DNA of 63,988 nucleotides from Acetomicrobium sp. S15 = DSM 107314 (GTDB lineage Bacteria; Synergistota; Synergistia; Synergistales; Thermosynergistaceae). The stretch is from positions 1 to 63,988 of the forward strand of contig NZ_JADEVE010000221.1 of NCBI RefSeq assembly GCF_016125955.1, written 5' to 3'. This document shows, piece after piece, positions 1 through 8,039 of the stretch. The notes under the pieces are model-generated. The model saw nothing but the letters and a program-made list of their open reading frames with translations. It was not told where the DNA came from and ran no database searches. Position 1 is the stretch's first letter. The number at the start of each line of letters is the position of its first letter. The position numbers and the translations under genes were made by a program.

Positions 1-133
1 GTATCTGGATAGCCTCAAAACCCCCTTAAAGAAAATTTCATCCAAAAGGGATTGTCGGAGTGGTTGCCCTTTTCGTCAATTGTGGGGAAACAATGAGATT
101 TCGAAGAGATTATTTTTGAGGAAAACCGGGGGG

Positions 134-162
134 TTGACAAAGGCGTTACAGGTGTGTAAGAT
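134..162 (+). promoter_or_regulatory. Promoter of the aro operon
   Basis: TTGACA at 134-139 and TAAGAT at 157-162 are separated by exactly 17 bases, close to the sigma-70 consensus. No other + strand promoter of this quality lies before the shikimate genes. Transcription would begin near 170 and include the leader gene and terminator at 203-437. Confidence 0.8.
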
Positions 163-202
163 ACATCAAAATTGAGATTTTATGGCGGAAGGGGAGCAAA
201 AG

Positions 203-343
203 GTGATCGATCTGCCGCGTAACAGCGGTTCCGCGCATGCATACTTTAACTATTACTTTAGCTACGGCCAGTGGCGATATTATTACGCCAGTGGCCTTCC
301 AATGCGTGGAAATCGATCACCGGCATGCCGAGGCGGTCCATAG
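203..343 (+). CDS. Aromatic-rich leader peptide of the aro operon (46 aa)
   Basis: A short gene starts with GTG at 203, six bases after the strong Shine-Dalgarno AAGGGGAG (189-196), and ends with TAG at 341-343. Codons 14-28 read Y F N Y Y F S Y G Q W R Y Y Y: seven Tyr, two Phe and one Trp in fifteen codons. It lies between the promoter and an intrinsic terminator, in front of aroF and tyrA. This is the layout of leader peptides such as PheL or TrpL, where ribosome stalling at scarce aminoacyl-tRNA prevents termination. An in-frame ATG at 182 has no convincing ribosome site. The attenuation role is inferred; the reading frame, SD and codon run are seen directly. Confidence 0.75.
   Translation: MIDLPRNSGSAHAYFNYYFSYGQWRYYYASGLPMRGNRSPACRGGP
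266..296 (+). promoter_or_regulatory. Leader hairpin downstream of the aromatic codons
   Basis: GGCCAGTGGCG (266-276) pairs with CGCCAGTGGCC (286-296) with one G-G mismatch, leaving a 9-base loop. Its left arm overlaps leader codons 22-25 and its right arm starts at the last Tyr codon, so a ribosome stalled in the aromatic run would melt or block it. A second pairing, ACTTTAGCT (255-263) with AGCTAAAGT (349-357), would be mutually affected. Likely the pause/antitermination part of an attenuator. Confidence 0.6.
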
Positions 344-393
344 AGTAAAGCTAAAGTAGCCTAAGCATACGAGTAACAAGATAAAGTAAAGAG

Positions 394-437
394 ATAGCCG
401 GAGTTCGGTTTCCACATCCGAACCCGGCTATTTTGTT
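394..437 (+). terminator. Intrinsic terminator/attenuator before aroF
   Basis: ATAGCCGG plus GTTCGG (394-408, one bulged A) pairs with CCGAACCCGGCTAT (418-431) around a 9-base loop, and the stem runs into TTTTGTT. It ends only 23 bases before the aroF start, so unless prevented it would stop transcripts before the operon. Together with the aromatic leader peptide it forms a conventional attenuator. Confidence 0.8.
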
Positions 438-459
438 ATATAAAGGGAGGGCATGAGCG

Positions 460-1515
460 ATGAAAAGAGTGGTAGTGAAGATGAGAAAGAGCGCGACGAA
501 ATTGGAAGTGGCTCAAGCGTTGCGGTTGATGGAGTGCAGAAACTTAGAAGCCCGCTTCGTCAATCATCCGGATGGGTGCATGGTAGTTGCGGAGGGGGAG
601 GTAAGGGACCTCTCTTGGCTGGAAGATTTGGCGGGGGTGGAGGAGGTTGTCGAGACCAAATCGGCCTTTCCCTTGGCGAGCCTCGATGTGAGGACGACGC
701 CCACGACAGTTTCTCTCGCACCAGGCGTGTGGATTGGCGGCGGCGAGGTGGCCGTGATCGCCGGGCCCTGTGCCGTGGAGGATAGGGATCAGATTTTGAC
801 GACGGCTGAATCGGTAAAAGCATCAGGCGCCAAGGCTTTAAGGGGCGGGGCATACAAACCCAGGACAAACCCTTATTCGTTCCAGGGCCTCGGAAGCGAA
901 GGCATATCGCTCTTGGAGGAGGCGCGATCTCTCACTGGGCTTCCGATCGTTACGGAAGTTATGGCCCCTGAGGACGTGGAGTGGCTCCTGCCTCACGTGG
1001 ATGTCTTTCAGGTGGGTTCGAGGAATATGCAAAACTTTTCTCTCCTGAAGACGTTGGGCAGGGTGGACAAGCCGGTCTTGCTCAAGCGCGGCATGATGGC
1101 CACCATAGACGAGTGGCTCCAGGCAGCTGAGTACGTATTGGCCGGTGGAAATTCTAACGTCATCTTATGCGAGCGCGGCATACGCTGCTTTGAAAAGCGC
1201 ACCCGTAACGTTTTAGATCTCAGCGCGGTTCCTCTTATAAAATCACTGAGCCACCTCCCCATCGTAGTGGATCCGAGTCATGGCACCGGATGCAGAAACC
1301 TCGTCCCGAGCATGAGCCTGGCTGCGATCGCTGCGGGCGCCGATGGCCTGATCGTAGAGGTTCACCCCAACCCAGAGAAGGCCTTGAGCGACGGCGATCA
1401 GTCTTTGACGCTCTCTGAGTTCGCATTGCTCATGGAAGCCGTGAGACAGCTCGCTTCTGTCCTGCCCGGACGGGCAAAGGAGGAGGTTTTATGCAGCTCC
1501 GCTTCGGTAGCGTAG
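460..1515 (+). CDS. aroF: 3-deoxy-7-phosphoheptulonate (DAHP) synthase, type I with N-terminal regulatory domain
   Basis: Condenses PEP and erythrose 4-phosphate to DAHP, the first step of the shikimate pathway. The 351-aa protein has about 75 N-terminal residues resembling the ferredoxin-like domain of Thermotoga-type DAHP synthases, which mediates tyrosine feedback inhibition. The barrel follows with GPCAVED, GGAYKPRTNPYSFQGLG and DPSHGTG. The start at 460 lies nine bases after GGGAGG; an earlier ATG at 453 is out of frame and only two bases from the SD. It is the first structural gene after the attenuator and overlaps tyrA by 25 bases, so entry into the pathway is probably controlled both by transcription and allosterically (inference from the family). 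Confidence 0.95.
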   Translation: MKRVVVKMRKSATKLEVAQALRLMECRNLEARFVNHPDGCMVVAEGEVRDLSWLEDLAGVEEVVETKSAFPLASLDVRTTPTTVSLAPGVWIGGGEVAVIAGPCAVEDRDQILTTAESVKASGAKALRGGAYKPRTNPYSFQGLGSEGISLLEEARSLTGLPIVTEVMAPEDVEWLLPHVDVFQVGSRNMQNFSLLKTLGRVDKPVLLKRGMMATIDEWLQAAEYVLAGGNSNVILCERGIRCFEKRTRNVLDLSAVPLIKSLSHLPIVVDPSHGTGCRNLVPSMSLAAIAAGADGLIVEVHPNPEKALSDGDQSLTLSEFALLMEAVRQLASVLPGRAKEEVLCSSASVA

Positions 1516-2366
1516 GCGTAGCAGGGGTGGGGCTCATAGGCGGGTCGATATCGCTTCGCCTGCTCCGGGACGGCCTGGCGGACGAGGCGAGGGGTCTGGA
1601 TGTAGACGCCTCGGCCCTCGATTTTGCCCGCTCGCACGGCATCATATCTAATGTTTCTTCTTCTGAGAGTGAATTTATGCGCGGTCTGGAGGTTTTGATC
1701 ATAGCTACGCCGATCGGACAAATGGAGGAACTGAGTCTGAAGCTCATTCCTCACGCAGGAGGCGATCTTAAAGTCGTAATCGACGTGGGGAGCACGAAGG
1801 CAGTCGTGGGAAAGCGGTTAAGCGAGATCTGGGGTGAAATATACGTAGGACTGCATCCCATGGCCGGCAAAGAGCTCGTGGGCCCCCAAAATGCGTCGCC
1901 CGACCTATTCGAGGGCGCCTGCTGTGCCATCGTGCCACAGCCTCCTACTTCTGAAAAGGCTTTATCTATTGCATTTGAGCTCGCCAGGGCTATAGGTGCT
2001 TCTCCCATCCGGATGAGCCCAGAGGAACACGACGCCATAGTAGCGTGCACGAGTCATCTGCCCATGTTTTTGGCCATTGCCCTGTCTGCTGCAGTTGGTG
2101 CCGAAAAGCACCGCCTTCCGCTCCTGCCGAAGCTAGTAGCCGGCGGCTTCCGCGACACAACGCGCGTTGCATCGGGTTCACCCTGGCTTGTTTCCGACGT
2201 CTGGGCCACCAATGCATCTAACATACTTCCGCTCTTGGACAGGGTCATCCAATTGCTCTGCAAAGTTAAGACGTCTTCGCCCGAGGAGATCGAAGCCCTC
2301 GCCCGAGACGCCAAGGCCGCGAGGGAGGAAATCCTCTTGAATGCACCATCGAGGTGGACGATATGA
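1491..2366 (+). CDS. tyrA: Prephenate dehydrogenase
   Basis: Oxidatively decarboxylates prephenate to 4-hydroxyphenylpyruvate, the committed step to tyrosine, in the cytoplasm. The 291-aa protein begins with the dinucleotide-binding motif VGVAGVGLIGGS and carries GLHPMAGKE and ACTSHLPMF, typical of TyrA. There is no chorismate mutase or ACT domain, so it is the short monofunctional form. The ATG at 1491 follows AGGAGG and lies inside the end of aroF. It is the only branch-specific gene in the operon, which fits the Tyr-rich leader peptide. Confidence 0.93.
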   Translation: MQLRFGSVGVAGVGLIGGSISLRLLRDGLADEARGLDVDASALDFARSHGIISNVSSSESEFMRGLEVLIIATPIGQMEELSLKLIPHAGGDLKVVIDVGSTKAVVGKRLSEIWGEIYVGLHPMAGKELVGPQNASPDLFEGACCAIVPQPPTSEKALSIAFELARAIGASPIRMSPEEHDAIVACTSHLPMFLAIALSAAVGAEKHRLPLLPKLVAGGFRDTTRVASGSPWLVSDVWATNASNILPLLDRVIQLLCKVKTSSPEEIEALARDAKAAREEILLNAPSRWTI

Positions 2367-3652
2367 GGCGCATATCGCCTGCGACGGGGGTGAGGGGGAG
2401 GGTCGCCCCTCCTGGCGATAAATCCATATCTCACAGGGCCGCCATATTTGGCGCGCTCTCGTACTCCGGGATCGAAGTGGAAAATTTCTCCCCCGGCGCT
2501 GATTGCGCCAGCACGCTGCGCTGCCTCAAACTGCTCGGTTGCGACGTGGAACGAAAGGGTGGGCACGTGCGTGTGAGTTGCGAGGTTTTACGCGAGCCAG
2601 AAGAGGTGCTCGATGCCGGAAACTCCGGCACCACGGCTCGGTTGTTATGCGGCTTTATAGCGGGAGCACAAGATATATTTGCTGTAATCACGGGCGATTC
2701 CAGCCTCAGGAGGCGTCCCATGGATAGGGTCGCAAGGCCCCTTTTGGCCATGGGAGCCAGCATAACGGGTCGCGAGCACGGGAATAAGCTTCCCCTTGCG
2801 CTTCGTGGGCGACGGCTGTCGGGTGGGGAGCACATCCTTCCCGTGGCGAGCGCTCAGGTCAAGTCGGCGCTGCTTATAGCTGGTCTGTCGGCTCAGGGCA
2901 GCACTACTGTAATAGAACCGTCCCCTACGAGGAATCACACAGAGCTTCTCCTCAATTTCCTCGGTGTACCCATAGAGAGCGAGGGCAACAGGGTTACAGT
3001 TTACCCCTGTTGCGATCTGCCGGGCGGCAAGTGGCGCATCCCAGGAGATTTTTCGTCCGCTGCCTTTTGGATCGTGGCCGCCGCCATATTGCCGGAGTCC
3101 GAACTTCTCATCGAGGGCGTGGGGGTCAACCCGACACGCACGGGGTTGCTTTCCGTCTTGAAGCGCATGGGCTTAAATATAGAGATGAGAGAAAAAGGCA
3201 CTTCAGGCGGAGAGCCCGTAGCTGACATATTGGTAAAGCCCTCGTCCCTCGAGGGGACAAAAGTTACGCCTGACGAGGTTCCTCTCATGATAGACGAACT
3301 GCCGATCCTTGCCGTGGCTGCCGCTCGAGCTAATGGCTTGACGGAGGTGAGGGGGGCCGTAGAACTGCGCGTAAAGGAAAGCGATCGCATTCGCTCAATG
3401 GCCATAGGTTTGAGGAAACTCGGCGTCGATATAGAGGAACTGTCCGATGGATGGAAGATCCGCGGGCCGGCCAATATTGTCGGCGGCAGGGTCAGGTCTT
3501 ACGGCGACCACCGCGTTGCCATGGCTTTGGCCGTGGCCGCTCTATTCTCCGCTGAACCTGTAGAAATAGCAGGCGATGCCTGCGTAGATATTTCATATCC
3601 CGGCTTTTTTGATGTGCTTGAAGGGCTATCTTTAAGGAGAGAGAATTCATGA
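2363..3652 (+). CDS. aroA: 3-phosphoshikimate 1-carboxyvinyltransferase (EPSP synthase)
   Basis: Transfers the enolpyruvyl group of PEP to shikimate 3-phosphate. Family motifs are PPGDKSISHR near the N terminus, DAGNSGTTARLL, and the C-terminal VKESDRIRSM. The length, 429 aa, is normal. I chose ATG 2363 because it makes an ATGA overlap with the tyrA stop and lies six bases from GAGGTGG; a GTG at 2354 is the alternative and adds three residues. It is coupled to aroE by another ATGA overlap. Confidence 0.95.
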   Translation: MRRISPATGVRGRVAPPGDKSISHRAAIFGALSYSGIEVENFSPGADCASTLRCLKLLGCDVERKGGHVRVSCEVLREPEEVLDAGNSGTTARLLCGFIAGAQDIFAVITGDSSLRRRPMDRVARPLLAMGASITGREHGNKLPLALRGRRLSGGEHILPVASAQVKSALLIAGLSAQGSTTVIEPSPTRNHTELLLNFLGVPIESEGNRVTVYPCCDLPGGKWRIPGDFSSAAFWIVAAAILPESELLIEGVGVNPTRTGLLSVLKRMGLNIEMREKGTSGGEPVADILVKPSSLEGTKVTPDEVPLMIDELPILAVAAARANGLTEVRGAVELRVKESDRIRSMAIGLRKLGVDIEELSDGWKIRGPANIVGGRVRSYGDHRVAMALAVAALFSAEPVEIAGDACVDISYPGFFDVLEGLSLRRENS

Positions 3653-4503
3653 TAGATGCGAACACCTCCCTCATCGCCCTGTTGGGAAATCCCATCAGCC
3701 ACAGCTTATCGCCGCGCATGCACATGGCCGCAATTTCCCACCTGGGGCTCAACATCTGCTATCTCGCTTTCTGCGTACCCGAGTCCCGCTTCGAGTCGGC
3801 CTTCTGCGGATTGGAGGCGCTCGGAGCAATGGGCGCCAACATTACCATACCGTTCAAGGAGCGCGCCTTTGCTTTGGTCGATCACTCAGACATCTCTGCT
3901 GAAGCGACTGGCGCCGTGAACACGATAGTATTTGCCGAGAACGGCTCCGTGGGCTACAACACTGACGTAATTGGAATAAAAGAAGCTTTGAAGTCGTTGG
4001 GGCACACGTCGGGGAGCGCCCTGCTTTTGGGCGCTGGCGGCGCCTCGCGGGCGGCACTCCATGTCCTGGCGGAGAGCGGTTTTTCTCCGATATGGATTGT
4101 CAATAGAAGCGAAGATCGCGTCCAGAAGCTCATAAAGGGCCTCAAGAAACGCCTTCCGGATGCTGAAATCGAGGTTTTGCCCTTCGGCAATTTTCCTCCG
4201 TCTCCATCGGTCGTCATAAACGCGACATCGCTCGGCCTGCAGGGCAACCCTTACCCGGAGGGTTTCGTCGATTCTCTCTTGGGCGCGGCGGATTGTGCGA
4301 AAGTGCTGGACCTCGTATATTCGCCCCATGGTGCCACGCCCCTCGTGGATGCCGCCAGAAGGCGCGGCATGGCCGCGATCGACGGGATAGAGGTGCTCCT
4401 TCATCAGGGAGCAGCCGCCTTTGAGCTGTTTACCAAGGAAAAGGCGCCCCTCGACGTGATGCGGCGCGCCATCGAATCGCGAAGCGGAGGCGAAGAGGCA
4501 TGA
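3649..4503 (+). CDS. aroE: Shikimate dehydrogenase
   Basis: Reduces 3-dehydroshikimate to shikimate with NADPH. The 284-aa protein shows the substrate-binding NPISHSLSPRMH, the catalytic lysine region NITIPFKE, the nucleotide-binding GAGGASRAAL, and NATSLG. Start and stop both overlap neighbours by ATGA, indicating tight translational coupling with aroA and aroC. Confidence 0.95.
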   Translation: MIDANTSLIALLGNPISHSLSPRMHMAAISHLGLNICYLAFCVPESRFESAFCGLEALGAMGANITIPFKERAFALVDHSDISAEATGAVNTIVFAENGSVGYNTDVIGIKEALKSLGHTSGSALLLGAGGASRAALHVLAESGFSPIWIVNRSEDRVQKLIKGLKKRLPDAEIEVLPFGNFPPSPSVVINATSLGLQGNPYPEGFVDSLLGAADCAKVLDLVYSPHGATPLVDAARRRGMAAIDGIEVLLHQGAAAFELFTKEKAPLDVMRRAIESRSGGEEA

Positions 4504-5672
4504 CGGCGTTGCGCTTCCTCACGAGCGGCGAGTCTCACGGCCTCGGTTACTTAATCGTTGTCGAGGGACTGCCGGCCGGCCTCGAGGTGAGGCTCGACAG
4601 GGTAAAGGAAGAGTTGGCCAGGCGGCGGAGGGGGTTTGGGCGCGGCGAGCGCATGCGGATCGAGCGCGACCTCTTAGAGATATGGGGAGGGGTGAGGGAT
4701 GGCGTCACGACAGGCGCTCCCGTGGGATTAGCGCTCAAAAACTCCGAATGGGAGCTGTGGAAGTCGGCCCTCGACCCGCAGAAGATCGAGAAGGAGGAGG
4801 CAGAATCGAAAAAGATAACGCGTCCGCGCCCCGGCCATGCGGATCTCTCTGGGGCGATCAAATACAGCCACAGGGACATGAGAAACGTCCTTGAGAGGGC
4901 GAGCGCGAGGGTCACGGCCGCCTGGACGGTAGCTGGCACCCTTGGGCGCTTGCTGCTTGAACTCTTGGGAGTTGAAGTCAGGGGCGCTGTCACCTCCATA
5001 GGCGGTGTATGCGTGGCTCCGCCACAGAGCGAGTCGGAGTGGGCTTTTGCCAGAAATTCCTCTATGGGGTCTCCTCGCCCTGAGGACGAAGAGCTGCTCG
5101 AGAGGGTTGTGAGGTCGGCGATGGAGAGAGGAGACAGCGTCGGCGGGACGTTCGTGATATCGGCCGTGGGCTTGCCGCCGGGCATCGGCTCATATGTCGA
5201 GTGGGACCGACGGTTGGACGGCCGCCTAGCCGCAGCCCTCATGGCTATCCCCGCCATAAAGGGCGTGGAGGCGGGCGACGGCTTTTCTTTAGCGGATCGC
5301 TTGGGAAGCGAGGTGCACGACGAGATCCTTCTCCGCGACGGGGGACTCGCCCGGGCCACGAACAGAGCGGGAGGCCTCGAGGGCGGCATGACGAACGGCG
5401 AGGAGGTCGTCGTCAGAGCGGCCATGAAACCTATACCCACGATTAAAAACCCCTTAAGGACTGTCGACATTGAGACCGGGATGGTTATGACGGCCCATGC
5501 GGAAAGAAGCGACACCTGTGCCGTGCCGGCGGCCTGCGTAGTAGGGGAGGCGATGGCTGCCTGGACCTTGGCGGTGGCGGTCCTCGAGCAGTTCGGCGGC
5601 GATACTGTCGATGAGCTAAAAAGCAGATTTACGCTTTATCGCGAAAGGGCGAAGGGGTTCCTCGATGGTTAG
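4500..5672 (+). CDS. aroC: Chorismate synthase
   Basis: Converts EPSP to chorismate using reduced FMN, the last common step. The 390-aa protein starts with RFLTSGESHG and contains RPGHADLSGAIKY and RASARVTAAWTVAG, the signature regions of the family. ATG 4500 overlaps the aroE stop, and the end overlaps aroKB by eight bases. Length is normal. Confidence 0.95.
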   Translation: MTALRFLTSGESHGLGYLIVVEGLPAGLEVRLDRVKEELARRRRGFGRGERMRIERDLLEIWGGVRDGVTTGAPVGLALKNSEWELWKSALDPQKIEKEEAESKKITRPRPGHADLSGAIKYSHRDMRNVLERASARVTAAWTVAGTLGRLLLELLGVEVRGAVTSIGGVCVAPPQSESEWAFARNSSMGSPRPEDEELLERVVRSAMERGDSVGGTFVISAVGLPPGIGSYVEWDRRLDGRLAAALMAIPAIKGVEAGDGFSLADRLGSEVHDEILLRDGGLARATNRAGGLEGGMTNGEEVVVRAAMKPIPTIKNPLRTVDIETGMVMTAHAERSDTCAVPAACVVGEAMAAWTLAVAVLEQFGGDTVDELKSRFTLYRERAKGFLDG

Positions 5673-7266
5673 GCAAAAGATATTCCTCGGAGGGTTCATG
5701 GCAGCGGGGAAGACGGCAGTAGGCCGGGAGTTGGCGAGGCGGCTTCGCCTTCCCTTCGTCGATACGGATAGCCTGGTAGAGGCGCAGGCGCACATGGAAA
5801 TCCATGAGATCTTTTCCAGGCACGGTGAGGGCGCCTTTAGGTCGCTCGAGGCCAAGGTCGTCGAGGAGGTCTGCTCTTTGGAGGGCGTGATCGTGGGGCT
5901 CGGAGGTGGCGTGCTGGCAAACGACGAGCTAAAGCGCAAGGTATTATCCAGTGGCGTCTTGGTCGTCTTGGATGTGACGCCTGATACCGTCCGCCGCCGC
6001 GTCGAAAATGAGAAGGGCAGACGCCCGCTCCTCGAGAGGGAAGACATAGAATCCCTCATGAGCCGAAGGCAATCGGCATATGCAGAAGCACATCTCCACG
6101 TCAAAACCGACGATCGCTCCGTTGAAGATGTGGCCGAAGAGATCATCGGGGCCTTGAACCTCAGCGAGCCTGAAGACGAGTCTGATTTCCACGTCCTTTG
6201 GGGGAGGACCGAAGGGAGAAGCTATCCTGTCGTCGTAGGCAGAGGGGTCATATCGCGCTACAGAGAGATAGTGCCGGACTTGGATCCGGTGCCACCCTTC
6301 TTAGTGAGCGACTATATGACGGGGGCTCTCTACGCCGATCTCTTGGGTGAGAGAAAGGGGCTCTTTCTCCTGCCCAGGGGCGAGGAGGCTAAGACCCTGA
6401 GGGAGCTCGAAAGGCTTTACGCCGCACTTGCAGAGTGTGGCGTCGACCGCTCTTGCTGGATCATGGCGCTCGGGGGAGGTACGGTGGGAGATCTCGCCGG
6501 CTTCGCCGCGGCTACGTGGATGCGAGGCATAGACGTGGTGCAGTGTCCTACCACGCTCTTGGCGCAGGTCGATAGCTCCATAGGCGGCAAGACCGCTATA
6601 GATCTTCCCCAAGGCAAGAACCTCGTGGGGGCGTTCCATCAACCGAGGGCCGTCGTTGCAGATGTGGACTTTCTCCAGACCCTCCCCGAGAGGGAATATC
6701 GGCAGGGGTTGGGAGAGGTCGTGAAATATGGCCTCGGCGAGGATTTTCCCTTCTTTCGCTGGCTTTTGGACAACGTCTTTAGGCTGATTCAAAGGGATCC
6801 CCTTTGTCTTGAAGAGGTCGTGAGGCGGTGCATTGCGATGAAGTTGGCCGTCGTGGAGGCCGACGAGAGGGAGCAGGGCGACCTTCGCAGTAGACTCAAT
6901 TTAGGGCATACCGTTGCCCATGCCTTGGAGGCCTCGTCCGGCTATGGCGGGTGGAAGCACGGTGACGCCGTAGCTGTGGGCCTGGTCGTGGCTACTCGCC
7001 TGGCGTGCATGGTGGGCGAATGCGGCGAAGATCTCTTGGGCGACCTCGTCAACCTCTTGCGCTCTTTGGGATTGCCCACGGCGCCGGATCGGCCATGGGA
7101 GGAGATCGTCCCTTACTTGATGCGCGATAAGAAGTTCCGCCGCGGCAGACCTCGCTTGGTCATACCGAGGGAGGGAAAGGTTTGTTCCGTGCGCGACGAT
7201 ATATCGCTTGAGCTGTTGGAGCGCGCCTATAACGATGTGCGCGCCAGGGAGGCGGCGGTCTTATGA
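5665..7266 (+). CDS. aroKB: Shikimate kinase / 3-dehydroquinate synthase fusion
   Basis: One 533-aa polypeptide carries two pathway enzymes. Residues about 1-170 are shikimate kinase, with the P-loop GFMAAGKT (residues 10-17) and GLGGGVL. Residues about 180-533 are 3-dehydroquinate synthase, with the NAD-binding GGGTVGDLAGF, DSSIGGKTAID, and zinc-ligand regions GLGEVVKYG, LNLGHTVAHALE and HGDAVAVG. These are steps 5 and 2 of the pathway, so the fusion does not join consecutive reactions. AroKB fusions are known in some other bacteria. Both halves look intact. Confidence 0.93.
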   Translation: MVRQKIFLGGFMAAGKTAVGRELARRLRLPFVDTDSLVEAQAHMEIHEIFSRHGEGAFRSLEAKVVEEVCSLEGVIVGLGGGVLANDELKRKVLSSGVLVVLDVTPDTVRRRVENEKGRRPLLEREDIESLMSRRQSAYAEAHLHVKTDDRSVEDVAEEIIGALNLSEPEDESDFHVLWGRTEGRSYPVVVGRGVISRYREIVPDLDPVPPFLVSDYMTGALYADLLGERKGLFLLPRGEEAKTLRELERLYAALAECGVDRSCWIMALGGGTVGDLAGFAAATWMRGIDVVQCPTTLLAQVDSSIGGKTAIDLPQGKNLVGAFHQPRAVVADVDFLQTLPEREYRQGLGEVVKYGLGEDFPFFRWLLDNVFRLIQRDPLCLEEVVRRCIAMKLAVVEADEREQGDLRSRLNLGHTVAHALEASSGYGGWKHGDAVAVGLVVATRLACMVGECGEDLLGDLVNLLRSLGLPTAPDRPWEEIVPYLMRDKKFRRGRPRLVIPREGKVCSVRDDISLELLERAYNDVRAREAAVL

Positions 7267-8039
7267 GGCCCCTGCCCAAGGAGCCCGTATATTTGCGGGA
7301 CAGGGTGATAGGGGCAGCTCGCCCGGCGATCTGCATACCGCTCGTCGCAACGGATAGAGAAGATGCGCTGGAAGAAGCGAAAAACATGGTCTCCCTCTCG
7401 CCCGATGTGGTGGAGGCGAGGGCGGACTTTTGGAGCGAATCCTCGAGCTTAGATGCCGCCTGTGCCCTTCTTTCTGATGTCAGGCAGATCTTGGGCGACA
7501 TCCCGCTATTGTTGACGTGCAGGAAAAAAGAAGAGGGGGGATACAGGCATATCGATCAAGATAAAAGGATTTCGCTCTACGAGAGGGCCGTTGCGATGGG
7601 CATTGCTGACGCTGTCGACGTGGAGCTATCCTGCGGCCAAGAGGTCATCGGCAGAGTGAAGGAGGTTGCCCGCTCGTATGGCGTGGCCCTCGTGGTCTCC
7701 TTCCACGACTTCGATGCCGTTCCTCGCAATATGGAAATCGTGGAAGTGTTGGAAAGGGAGTTCGAGGCTGGGGCGGACATCGCAAAGGTGGCCGTCATGA
7801 TAAATTCGCACGAAGAGGGGCTTGAGCTGCTCGCCTCTACGCTCGAGGCGCGGCGCAGATACACGAAGCCTATAGCGGCAGTTGCCATGGGCGAGATGGG
7901 CGCTTTCTTGCGCCCTTTGGGATGTTTTTTCGGCTCAGACCTGACCTTTGCCTCCTCCGGCAGGGCATCCGCCCCGGGGCAGCCGCCATTTGAGGTGATT
8001 AAGCGTTACATGGACATGTTGTTTGGCTTTGTGGAATAG
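7263..8039 (+). CDS. aroD: 3-dehydroquinate dehydratase, type I
   Basis: Dehydrates 3-dehydroquinate to 3-dehydroshikimate through a Schiff base. The 258-aa protein matches the type I family: VEARADF near residue 45, the catalytic His in VSFHDF, the Schiff-base Lys in AKVAVM, and AMGEMG. It completes the seven-step set in the operon. The start overlaps aroKB by ATGA. Its last 34 bases overlap the convergent livM gene on the other strand. Confidence 0.92.
   Translation: MRPLPKEPVYLRDRVIGAARPAICIPLVATDREDALEEAKNMVSLSPDVVEARADFWSESSSLDAACALLSDVRQILGDIPLLLTCRKKEEGGYRHIDQDKRISLYERAVAMGIADAVDVELSCGQEVIGRVKEVARSYGVALVVSFHDFDAVPRNMEIVEVLEREFEAGADIAKVAVMINSHEEGLELLASTLEARRRYTKPIAAVAMGEMGAFLRPLGCFFGSDLTFASSGRASAPGQPPFEVIKRYMDMLFGFVE

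Noticed and set aside
453-785. A + strand open frame overlapping aroF in another frame, with an ATG at 453
   Set aside because: The SD GGGAGG is only two bases from its ATG; the composition is Gly/Arg-rich as expected for an out-of-frame shadow, and aroF is clearly the coding frame.
4547-5515. A 322-codon antisense open frame across aroC
   Set aside because: It is a high-GC shadow of aroC: Ser/Pro-rich text, no ribosome site, no family resemblance.
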